In this document: positions 23,931-33,446 of the stretch, piece by piece | How positions within the stretch are numbered: position 1 is the first letter of the stretch | Layout of the letters: each line of letters begins with the position of its first letter | From: Auricularia sp. M13 | Taxonomy: Eukaryota > Basidiomycota > Agaricomycetes > Auriculariales > Auriculariaceae | DNA: 64,000 nucleotides | Assembly: GCA_037042915.1 (NCBI GenBank) | Contig: CM073196.1 | Span: forward strand, 3,720,001 to 3,784,000 | Reading direction: 5' to 3' | Position numbers and translations under genes: made by a program | The notes under the pieces: model-generated | What the model saw: the letters and a program-made list of their open reading frames with translations, nothing else | Told to the model about the DNA's origin: nothing | Database searches by the model: none

Positions 23931-25157
23931 CTTGAGGGGCGCCTTGGACAGGGAGGAGACGAGGTTCGAGGAATCATCCTAGCCCTGTGAAGGGATTTAT
24001 AGACATCTTGTCAGCGTTGTACTTTCGTCGCGGGGACATACCCGTGGCTGTGCCGACTGATCCCGCGCGTCACCAAGAGGAATACAACCTGGTCGCCAGG
24101 CCGCGATGAACGGCAGCTTCCAGCGTTGTTTTTGAAGGCGCCTGATACGCTACGACTGTAGTCAGAAGTTCAGCGACGTTCGACGGCGCGTTGCCAGGAT
24201 GATACGTACTTGAGGTACAACGATATTCGAAGCATCATCTGACGAACAAGCCAACTAGACTGAATACTCTGCTGTGTTGCCGAAAACGATGGACAGCCCT
24301 CTGCAGGTCTACAACGAATTTGGCGTTCGCTTGGTTGTGCAGGATGCGTTGATCGTCGAGCGACGCAAGTGCGGATGTCAACACGATATGAACCTTCTCT
24401 CGGCCGGAAAACGACACGAAGACAACCCTGTTTTCTCGGCATGCAAGCTGAAAGACCGGACGCTCCCTGGGTCCAGGCGGTGTACAGCACTAGAGAGATA
24501 CCCCACGACTCTCGTTAGACCCTGAACAGGCAAACAAGGCGAGAACCGGGCGGCAGAGTGATACGTTATTGATTTCACTCATGCAAGGCAGCCATAGCAG
24601 GGACAAGAGATGGTTCAGGAGCCCAAGTCGTCGGACTCAGGCGTCGTTAACGATGGCACCAGCTGAAGTGGAAACTGTCTGAATGGCCGCCTTGGTCCAA
24701 CATGCACATGTACGGCCACACTGTATCGAAGCCTCGATGACCGCCTTGCGAGCTGGTTGAGAGTCTATCTGCTTGTGTCCTGAAGATCTACAACAGCTCG
24801 GTGCACTGTGCAGTGGTCTCTTGTGCCGGAAGAACGCGATGATTGGTGCTCGAGAGCGTACCCATACACGGCGCAATCAATATTATGCAGTCCTTGGGTC
24901 ATGCAGGCGGCCTTGAACTTTTGCCAGTCGTTCAAGTCGTCGAGGTGGGAACCAGGGAAGAAAAGCGGAGGTTGCCGTCGAGTCGCTCTTGTCTTTGTCT
25001 CAGGAGTCATCAAATCGACCTCACCAGTGGCATGGCCATGCACATAGAAAGTCTGGTGCCAAAGGACTGGCAAGTAATATAGGAGGCTGCAGACCGGGCA
25101 GCCGGCAGCGCAGCCGCGGCGGAACTGTCCGCAACAAAGCGGGGGTTGTCTTGCGAA
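23931..25157. other. Intergenic, no supported feature
   Basis: About 1.2 kb between the coiled-coil gene and the dehydrogenase-like gene, transcribed away from each other. Frames near 24170-24580 and 24640-25210 lack domains and overlap on both strands. I see no repeat or RNA gene. Confidence 0.45.
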
Positions 25158-26324
25158 ATGATGGCAGCCGGCGAGCAAGACATGGAGCACGAGCTTGTTC
25201 CGCCACCACATCCAACGCCGGACGACGTTTCGCGTGCCTCACTCAGATACTGGCTCTTTGGCTATCCCATCTCGCACAGTGCCTCGCCCGCCTTCCACAA
25301 CTGCATTCTGCAGTCCTTGTATCCCAGCGCCTCCGACCGCCCAACCTACGCGCTCTGCGACACGCTGTCGGTCTCAGACAGGCATTTCATTGAACACATA
25401 CGCAACGATGCGCGCTTCGGCGGCGCCAGCGTGACTATGCCGCTCAAAGTCTCGGTCACTCAGCGGCTGGGCCCTGAACATGCGCTGGACGAGCTGGACG
25501 ACATCGCCCGGAAGACGGGCAGCGTCAACACCATCGTCGTGCTCCCCGGGCCCGAACGCAGACTCCTGGGCACCAACACCGACTATCTCGGCATCCGACA
25601 GTGTTTCGCCCGCGCCGCAAACCTCGGCGCGTCCGAGCGCTTTGCCACGGTTGGCGGTCAGCCTTGTGCTGGCTTCGTGGTAGGCGCCGGCGGCGCCTGC
25701 CGCTCTGCTGTCTGGGCGCTCCACAATCTGGGCCTGTCTCCCATCTACTTGATCAACCGCGACCACGACGAGATTCGCGACGTTGTCGCTCATTTCGCCG
25801 CCGTCGAGCCTTCGATGAACTTGTGTCCGATATTTTCGGTGGCTGCATGGGTCCCGCTGCGGGACAGGCGTGACATCAGTCCCGTCGTGGCCGGCGTCCA
25901 CGCCATCCCCGCCGTGGAGCCCTCAACGGACGCGGAGAAGATAGTACGTCTTGAACGAATCCGCGCACCGAGCCTGACCCTTTTCCAGGCGTGGCTCGTC
26001 ACGGTCGCGTTCATTAGAGACCCCAATACAAGAGGGATCGACCGGCGGTTCTTCCTCGATATGTGCTATAAACCACGTCAGACTCCCATGCTGACGGCTG
26101 CCGCTAACCGCGGCTGGGCGACCATAGCCGGCGTGGACGTGATGATTGAGCAGGGCCTTGCGCAGGCTCGCATGTGGGCCACATCTGCGGCAGCAGCGAA
26201 GGATGCTACCGCGGACAGCGTATTGCGTTCAGCAACCGTAGCAGGCGAAGATGGCCGCCTCGGTGCTGCGGCTGAAGATAAAGCTAGACGGTTGGCACTG
26301 ACTATGGATGATATTGTGGTCTAA
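25158..26324 (+). CDS. Shikimate/quinate 5-dehydrogenase-like protein, stand-alone
   Basis: About 373 residues, two exons joined over a 45-bp in-frame intron at 25944-25988 (GTACGT donor, CTGAC branch point, CCAG end). Substrate-binding motif YPISHSASPAFHN is near residue 35, with the two serines that hold the carboxylate. The catalytic-lysine motif GASVTMPLK is near residue 95. NTDYLGI with its Asp, the glycine-rich NADP loop GAGGACRSA and the C-terminal block CYKPRQTPMLTAAANRGW, then GVDVMIEQGLAQARMW, complete the AroE-type fold. In fungi, shikimate biosynthesis uses the fused AROM protein, so a separate copy is more likely a quinate dehydrogenase, a catabolic enzyme or a regulator of the quinate pathway. 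No quinate cluster partner is visible nearby. The start at 25158 is the first ATG in frame. Confidence 0.87.
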   Translation: MMAAGEQDMEHELVPPPHPTPDDVSRASLRYWLFGYPISHSASPAFHNCILQSLYPSASDRPTYALCDTLSVSDRHFIEHIRNDARFGGASVTMPLKVSVTQRLGPEHALDELDDIARKTGSVNTIVVLPGPERRLLGTNTDYLGIRQCFARAANLGASERFATVGGQPCAGFVVGAGGACRSAVWALHNLGLSPIYLINRDHDEIRDVVAHFAAVEPSMNLCPIFSVAAWVPLRDRRDISPVVAGVHAIPAVEPSTDAEKIVRLERIRAPSLTLFQAWLVTVAFIRDPNTRGIDRRFFLDMCYKPRQTPMLTAAANRGWATIAGVDVMIEQGLAQARMWATSAAAAKDATADSVLRSATVAGEDGRLGAAAEDKARRLALTMDDIVV

Positions 26325-26580
26325 ATTGCTCTCGTTCAATCGACCCCTGTAGTGGTTGCCACGCATTTCAGATATTGCATCCATCAGCTGTCCAGAAGTT
26401 CTCCAAGGCTCGAAGCAAGGGCACTTCCCAGTCGGAGTGCAACTTCTCATGACTAACGCCGGGGCTTGCCTTGGCTCTCAAGTCTGACCCTCAGGTCGGT
26501 CAAGTGTCTCATTACATTTTCGCACGTTCTGCGGCGGGAAGTTTTGGTTCGAGAGGGGATTTATTGGGCGATTCACGAAT

Positions 26581-26871
26581 CTAGTAGGGTAAATATGGAG
26601 CCACAGGGCAAAAACCAGCTACAGGGCGAAAGGATGGGGAGAATCTTTCCATCCTGAGCTGGAGAAGCAGACGTAGAAGCTTATCATTTTGCACGCCGAC
26701 GTCTTCCTCGTCCCCCGAGGCAAGTGCCTCCTCCTCGGTGTAGACCATGTACGCGCACACAGCCTTCGTAACCATCGCCTCCTCGCGCGTAAGGCCTTTC
26801 TCCGGCGCCCAGATGAGGTCTTTGAGGTTGAGGCGGCCCTGGTTCAGTGCGAGAGCCAAATGTGCAAGGTA
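26581..26871 (-). pseudogene. 3' exon fragment of an unidentified gene
   Basis: Starting behind an acceptor (ACAG, at 26872), the minus strand reads YLAHLALALNQGRLNLKDLI, WAPEKGLTREEAMVTKAV and an acidic segment (EEEALASGDEEDVG), ending at a stop at 26581. Codon use looks protein-coding, but no upstream exon can be found. The sequence beyond 26.9 kb is AT-rich and leads into the transposon at 27.1 kb. It is therefore either the last exon of a gene truncated by the insertion or chance. I do not recognise the family. Confidence 0.35.
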
Positions 26872-27105
26872 CTGTACACTTTCGACCGTACCTTCATTGT
26901 AATGTGTAATGGTCGGGCATGAAGGTAACTAAAATGTAACAGTAATGCGTAACACCGGCCTATGAACTAGCACCATTACACCGAATTTTCTCCGGCCGCT
27001 CCGCGGCCCGTTGCTGACTCATCTACGTCCACCAGGGTGGCCATTTAATAACTTTTTATCTGTGAATAGAGTGTATCTGTTTATTTGTAATAACTGGACA
27101 CGGCC

Positions 27106-27230
27106 GCTGTATTCCCGAACTGCATGCTGTATTCCGACGAATGCCGCTGTATTCCGACGAATGCCGCTGTATTCCGACGAATGCCGCTGTATTCCGACGA
27201 ATGCCGCTGTATTCCAACGAATGCCGCTGT
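27106..27230. repeat. Left subterminal tandem array, 20-bp unit
   Basis: Unit cgctgtattccgacgaatgc. Copies begin every 20 bp at about 27105, 27125, 27145, 27165, 27185, 27205 and 27225; the outermost are degenerate and four in the middle are identical. Read on the minus strand, it contains ATTCG then ACAGCG with about the same spacing as the 21-bp unit at the other end of the element. This suggests transposase-binding subterminal repeats. Confidence 0.75.
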
Positions 27231-27746
27231 GTATCGTTGCAACCCTATATACTACATTATAGCCCACACAAAGCAACCTCGTACCCCTTTGGCATGGGGT
27301 TCGACTCGCTGCGAGCTCCAGAGCTGGCTAGGGAGACTTTTAAATTTGCTAGAGCAATTCGGCCACGACTCGACAACTTGCCTAACCTCGTCGCTTGGTG
27401 TGGCAGTTGTTGCTTGTCGGAGAGTCTGCAGTATAGGTATGCTTAGCCTAGGGGCTTCAGAGCTTTGCGAGTGAGTACCACTCGTGGCCGAGTTTTGAGG
27501 TACGATTCAACCAGGCAGCTGGCTGGGTTGTACTCTATGCTTTGGCTAATCAGTTAACCTTTTCATGCACTGGAACACTACCTAGAGTAAATTGACCAGT
27601 ACGAATGGCTTATGCAGATGTAAAATCAGTTCGAACTTCGCTTGCAGCCTACTTGTGCACAAATCCACCTTTGCAGTGAGCATACTCCATATCAAGAAAA
27701 ACATGGAGGAAAAATACGAGACTACAAATTGTGAGCATGCGAAGGT

Positions 27747-28757
27747 CTACTCGGTTGACATAGCAACATTTTCGGCAGGGGCTGGGGCTGGGAAGGGAGA
27801 AATCATCGCCTGCAGGGTGTCTTCAGCGTTGATCATCGTCAGCTCCTCAAGAAACCACATCTCCTGATCGTCGAGACGCTCCATGTTGTCCGTCAGGCAG
27901 CTGTTGCAGAGGTGGGGCATGCGGCAGCCAGCGAGCCAGAACTGTGCCTTCGAAGCCTTGAGCGGAGATGTCGGGTGGAGGTAGCGCTGTGCAAATGGAG
28001 CGTAGGCATGTGCGAGCCATAGCGCCTTGCATTGCCCTGGATTCTTGCAGGTTTTGCCGGCCTTGAAGTCGCCGACAGTGTGGGCGATGTACAGACGAAT
28101 GCGCGAAATCTTCTGGATCGTATCGAAGAGGAGCTTATAGACGGTAAAGCCCACGATGTTGGATGCATCGCCTGAGATCTGCGAGAGCTGGGTACTTGGG
28201 AATTCGACGAGGCCATAGAAGCCTGAAGCAATCCAGTCGGGTAGCTGTGCACGGACCCCATAGGCAATCTGCTGCAGAGCAGTAGGGGCAGGCGAAGCAT
28301 GGCTGAGTTCGCGAAGAATCCAGGCTCGCATGTCGTGCATCAGTAGGAAGCTTGACAGGTCGAGCACGATGAGCTTCTCGTCGGTCGTAAGAACAACATC
28401 CCTTCGTGCAATCTGTTGTCAGCTGGGTTTCAGTGGGCCTAGTATTAGAACGAACCTGTGGACGACACACTTCAGGAGAAGTGCCAGGTGTGCAGCAGGG
28501 ACAGGCAGGACGATAGGCAGTTCGTCGCTCGCACCCTCGACCCCAGTTTTGGGCGGTGGCATCTGGAGCAAAGTCTCGAAGAGCTTTGATTCGCTCTTCA
28601 AGAAGCCACTGTGCACCCTGAAAAGCACATCTTCGGCCTGAAGAGCCAGGTGTTCGTAAGTCAGGACTGTGTGCAGTTGCAAAATTCGGACACATACTGC
28701 AAGGATTATATCGCCCCAAGCCTTGTAAAGTGTCTCGTGGCGCGTTCGCAGAGGCAT
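27747..28757 (-). CDS. BTB/POZ domain protein
   Basis: Starts MPLRTRHETLYKAWGDII (ATG at 28757). An intron (GTATGT donor) joins it to give DIILAAEDVLFRVHSGF, the classic opening of a BTB fold, followed by LKSESKLFETLLQMP and VLPVPAAHLALLLKCV. After another intron comes TTDEKLIVLDLSSFLLMHD and a long helical C-terminal part with a Cys-rich patch (CKNPGQCKALWLAHA, CRMPHLCNSCL), ending at 27747. BTB domains dimerise and recruit Cullin-3 or chromatin partners. Mushroom genomes contain hundreds of BTB genes, so this one may be a captured host gene. It is divergent from the transposase gene with 134 bp between the ATGs, so both may share a promoter. Confidence 0.75.
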
Positions 28758-28891
28758 TGCTCCTCTATGCACAGTTTCGAAGTGGACAGAATGCACTGGG
28801 TCCCCGAAGCTTCGTTGCACTGGCCGATGGCTGGCTCGTAGACCGAGGTACAAACAGAGTGACAAATACAAACCTGTTCGCCGTCGCTCGC

Positions 28892-30990
28892 ATGCAGCCT
28901 CTGTCTGTCCTCTCCTTTCCAGCTCTCCCTGACCCTCCTCAAGGGTTCCAATGGCCACTTACTCTCATTCGTGCACACGATAAGCTGTCTGATGGCTTCA
29001 ACTCGATCCTGGGCACCCTTACCCAGGATGACCACGATCCTGTTCGCATTCGTTCTCTGCGAAACAGGTTTGCCCTCGAGCTGGTTCCTCTCCTCGAGGC
29101 AGTAGAGAAATCCAACCAGCTGGACGAAGAATGGCTGGTTGCTGCCTCTCACTCGTTCGGTAAACTTATGCATGCCCTCGACGAGGCCCTCGATGCTGCT
29201 GCTCAATCGTATGCCCCTTGACTTAATTTCAATACCTAAAACCGAGATAATTACACCTTTTTAGGGAAGACAAGAAAATTCTACACTTGGCACCTCTTGC
29301 ATCTGTGCACACTGGTGGCCGAGGCCGTCCGAAAAAGCAGATCGATCCTTCGTACCTCGCCGAGGCTATGTCGGCGGATCGCAATATCTCCATCTCGCTC
29401 CTTGCACGTGTTCTTGGTGTCAACCGGAAAACAGTCCGCAAGGAAATGCGGCGCCAGGGCATCGCCCACGACTTCAGTAATGTCAGTGATGACGATCTCG
29501 ATGATCTCTTCCGTGTCTTCCGGCTGCGTAATCCTGCTGGCGGCCTCGAATATTTTCTGGGCTTTCTGCGCGACAACAATTTACGCGTACAGCGCAACCG
29601 CATTACTGCTGCAATGCGCCGTGTCGATCCATTGGAGGAGGAGCTCCGTCGCACTGCGTTCCCTACCCAGCGTATCTACGAGGTCTCACGTCCCAACAAA
29701 GTCTGGCACATGGATGGGCACCACAAGTTGATCCGGTATGGCATCGTGATACACGGCTTCGTTGATGGTTACTGCAGGACGGTATGTGGCTTTGACTTGC
29801 GACTGGCTAGTTGTCTCACATGTTTAGATAACTGGGATGCGCGCGCATACCAACAACCGCGCAGAGACTGTCCTGCGGTTATTCCGTGAAGCAGTGGATC
29901 GTTTTGGTGTCCCATCTCGCATGCGGGGTGACCGGGGTGGAGAGAACCTCTTGGTCGCTATCTGGATGATCTGCTTCCGCGGTGTGAACCGTGGCTCCTT
30001 TATGTGGGGATCGTGAGTAGCCAGTGCCGCCTGATTTCTGCTGCTGAAATTAGGGTGGCAGGTCAACCCGCAACACGCGCATTGAGCGTCTTTGGCTTGA
30101 AGTGGGTCAGAGATTTGCTCGACTCTGGCGCGCATTTTCTCGCGGCTAGAGCGTCTCCATGGTCTCAACATTGACGATCCCCACCATCTCTGGCTTCTGC
30201 ATACGCTTTTCCTGGACGAGATCAACCTCGACGTTGAGCACTTCCAGGAGGAATGGTCCAGAAAGCCTATTTCTGGCCCCCACACTCATTTTCAGTCGCC
30301 AAAGGTGTAGTAATTCTGGGAACAATTTATGAGGTGCGCACCTAGCTGACATTTACTAGGACATGCGCTTCCTTGGTCAGACACAGCATGGGATTTATGA
30401 TCCTGATGACTGTCAGGGTTTGGATCTTTCGCTCATCCGCCGCTATTATGGTGTGGATGATACGACTGCGCAGCATGGTATTTATTTACATGTCATTACA
30501 ATCCGATGCTGATTTTCTTACAGAGGTTGATTCGGCAGACAGCGACAGCGACGAATACTCGGACATCGACGACATTGAGGACCACATCGCAGATGTAGGT
30601 CTCTCCAATGTCGATGCTGATGTCTTAACTCAGGTCCTTCCCGATGGTCTTGACCTTGACGACCTGGAGCAGCGGGTTGCTGCAGACCAGGAGCCAAACA
30701 TTCGCCACGATGCTGTCGAGACCCCTGCGGCATCTTGCCCATTTGACGATGCAAAGGCTGCAGCATTCTTTGCTTGTCTTGCAGATCCCGATATGGCATC
30801 GCACATTCCGGCTGGCTTGGGTTTTACAGCGGAAGAGCTGGGCGCTGCTGGGTACCCATTGGCTGAGACGCTAGCCATTGGACGTGGGAGGAAGCTGGCT
30901 GAGATTGAGTTGCCAATTCCAGTTTGGTATCCACGTGCATTGCGCTGGGCATGTGCTCTGGAATTGATGAATACCTTACTTGCACTATAG
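28892..30990 (+). CDS. DDE integrase-type transposase (one frameshift)
   Basis: Starts MQPLSVLSFPALPDPP. An N-terminal helical region is followed by a helix-turn-helix (SISLLARVLGVNRKTVRKEM). The rve core then has the first Asp in VWHMDGHHKLIRYGIVIHG, the second in RMRGDRGGENLL and the Glu in STRNTRIERLW, across introns with good GT-AG borders. Behind the core come WLLHTLFLDEINLDVEHF, then MRLFLGQTQHGIYD-like DMRFLGQTQHGIYDPDDC. An acidic tail (DSDSDEYSDIDDIED) ends at 30990. The expected continuation after WRAF is in another frame from about 30135 because a T run seems one base short, so the protein is interrupted just after the catalytic Glu region. The host family could be Ginger- or IS3EU-like; I cannot settle which. 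Confidence 0.8.
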
Positions 30991-31011
30991 GCATGTGGCT
31001 ATATACAAGAT

Positions 31012-32650
31012 TTATACTGCATCACTTTCCTCTGGAAGCCCATCCACAGCACGTCTATCTGGCTTGCCACACAGCAGTGCATCTGACTGTGCCTGGTCAA
31101 ATGCCTTCTTGATGTGAACCGAAAATGTCTGGGTTAGGTAGTACTGGTCCAGGTTCCAGGACTGTGTTGTGCCGTGGGGACGATTGGCGCGGAAGATGAT
31201 AAGCGTGTCAGGTGCGGCGACGACCTTGACTCCAGCCGCGCAGTCGACGAAGTGGCCCCCACCAGATGCGCTATCCGTGTCACGAATATCTCTGCCCAAG
31301 TTCCATGTCAGCGTATATGTTGCCCAGGTTTTGTCCATGTGGACAGGCCTATCCACTGGTTAGTACACTGATCAAGGCGGACCCAGGAAATGCGCACGCG
31401 GTGTAGTTTTTAGACATATATGCCTCACATGGAGGCCGCCTGCCAGTTGGAAAGTGTAACTCCTGGCCATCAATAGTGAGTGTATAGCCTTTGTCTGTAG
31501 TTTTCTGGTAAATGTAGGGTGGAGCATATGCAACCAACAGCATACCTGCACGATCACCAGCAGCAGACATTGGTGGCAGACCGGCAGCCGCAATCTCGTC
31601 GTGAAGGACAGCCATAACATCTGCAGGGACTGCAGCACATGCCATGTTCCACATCAGGCCAATGACACCGAGAATGCGCCGGTTCTTTGCCTCAACCTGT
31701 GAGTCAGAAAGGCGCGACAGCTTGGACTGTGAGATGTTCTTGACATCGCCAAAACGCGGCAGCCGTTGACCCAGACATTGCGCTGGCCAGCGTTCTGGCC
31801 AAACTGCACCATCGTTCCAGGGTGTGTCGGCTTAGAGAGTAGTATGAGTATATGTGTCTGTGCACACCATGTACCACATACCCGGACGTTGTTGCGGTCA
31901 GCCACAGCTTCATTGACGACTTGAACCAGGTCCGACAGCGAGTCAGCACCGCTGGCATTACGCACAACAAGCATGTGAACCTGCCCTGCAGTATAAGTCA
32001 GCACCTAGCCCCAGCTAGTGGTGTTGTTACACACCATCGCGGTCGAAGACTGCCAGGTTGCGATTGGCAGGGAGAACGGTGATTGGACCCGCAGTCGTAG
32101 TAGGCAGAAGACAAGCATTGCTTGGGGCGCCAGCATACGTCTGGCACTCGGCATCGAGGAGAGGTGTGCGCCGTTTAGCCGGGATAACTGGCACAGGGCC
32201 CAGCTCAATGCAGACTGCATTCGTAGCCGCAACCCACTCGCGTGCCGTGTGGAGTGGCAAACGACGAAGCCCGAAGGTATCGACCTTGAACTGTGTCAGA
32301 ATGTACCAGCGTGCGAAACTATGCAACGACGCACAACACGCTGCTTAATTCGGCGCAACGAAGCACTTACGGCGGCACGCAGGGCTTTACGTGCGGCCAG
32401 TGCGTCACTGAGTACCTGCAGATGGGCGTCCAAGGGCCGTGGGGCACGTCCAAGAGCTGAAGATATATCAGACAGCTGAGCACTGATTAGCCTACATATC
32501 CAGGTGATAATTGCCCAGGACTTTACCTCAGGATTTGCTTCCAGGCCGTAAAGTGCTGCGATGGACTGCAGATCTTCATAGATGTCTTCGTTGCCTGCGA
32601 GGCGTGCAACCAGGCTATCTGTGTGAACAATGGCACGAAGAACTGACAAA
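31012..32650 (-). CDS. 2-oxoglutarate/Fe(II) oxygenase-like protein
   Basis: Minus-strand, at least six exons; 5' end uncertain (no in-frame ATG near 32650, so a further exon probably lies upstream). The N-terminal helical part reads DSLVARLAGNEDIYEDLQSI and ALGRAPRPLDAHLQVLSDAL. Then come FARWYILTQFKVDTFGLRRL and QVEAKNRRILGVIG. The C-terminal jelly roll has VHMDKTWATYTLTWNLGRD (HxD iron ligands), GGGHFVDCAAGVKVVAAPDT and LIIFRANRPHGTT (distal His). This layout is that of double-stranded beta-helix oxygenases. Fungal TET/JBP enzymes with this fold travel with DNA transposons, but I cannot show that this is one; a 2OG-binding Arg after the distal His is not evident. It converges with the transposase gene, 21 bp between stops. 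Confidence 0.62.
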
Positions 32651-32874
32651 TGGCATTAGAACACATGGGGTTGAGTGCACCCGGTACTGACAGCTTGCCA
32701 TTTGTTTGGTCTTCGGTGGCATGCTGTGTGCGAGTGCTGGAAGGGGACAAATTTCGGACCCAGCCAACTCAGCTGTCTCCCCCCACCCCCACACACCCAG
32801 CCGGGCCCAGCTCGCCCACCCACATGCCTATCAGAGCCCCACCATGCACCCCCACCCCCCAGCCATGGCATGCC

Positions 32875-32968
32875 TCTGGAGGGCACTGTACTGCCACTAT
32901 AACCCGAATCTTATGCTAGCATTGCTGCATGGCTGCAGGGCATGGTGGCAGTAGCAGTGCCCTCCAGA
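32875..32968. repeat. Inverted repeat (hairpin) between divergent genes
   Basis: The left arm at 32875-32897 (TCTGGAGGGCACTG and onward) is repeated inverted at 32945-32968 with one or two mismatches, separated by 47 bp. It sits between the start of the 2OG-oxygenase-like gene and the Cys-knuckle gene, next to a C-rich low-complexity tract (32770-32870). It could be a tiny inserted element, a transcript hairpin or a shared operator. Confidence 0.7.
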
Positions 32969-33137
32969 GTCCCAGGCCCTTGGACTGGAAGGGTCACCAC
33001 CCTGGGTCATTTGCTCTGCTAGGCATGTGGGTCATTGCTGCCTGGAGTAAAGCAATTCTTATTTTCGCTTCTCCCACCGGAGATTACGATATGTAAATGA
33101 TTAATGCAGAGAGCAAACCAAGTCAGTATGGAGCAGT

Positions 33138-33206
33138 TGGCTGAGGTGCTTGAACTTGCTTGATGCTGGCTGTGAGTTCAACTCGTGCCAGTGGCTTTCT
33201 TTTTTC
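33138..33206 (+). other. tRNA/SINE-like Pol III promoter boxes
   Basis: TGGCTGAGGTG at 33138 resembles a Pol III A box. AGTTCAACTCG at 33175 resembles a B box at normal spacing, and a run of six T follows near 33201. No convincing cloverleaf can be folded by eye, so this is not called a tRNA; a decayed tRNA-derived SINE or chance are the options. Confidence 0.25.
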
Positions 33207-33446
33207 GAGCTCTCCAGTACCACTTTCATGGACATTAAATCTTCTTTTTTGAAGTGGTATTCATTCCCAAGTGGGGTGATTATTTTCCCGGCCAAACTAT
33301 GCATTTACTTATATGTGAGCCATTGCGAGCTCGCTCAAATGTGCAAAGTCCAAAAAGTCCGACACTCGCTCCCTTCCCGACTTTTTTCTCGTCGCCCAAC
33401 AGCAGCCACTGTCGTTACTCGTATTCTTACCCCCACTTGGTTCTCG

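Noticed and set aside
24170-25211. Possible minus-strand Cys-containing genes
   Set aside because: Frames contain no family motif and no credible start or intron; treated as intergenic.
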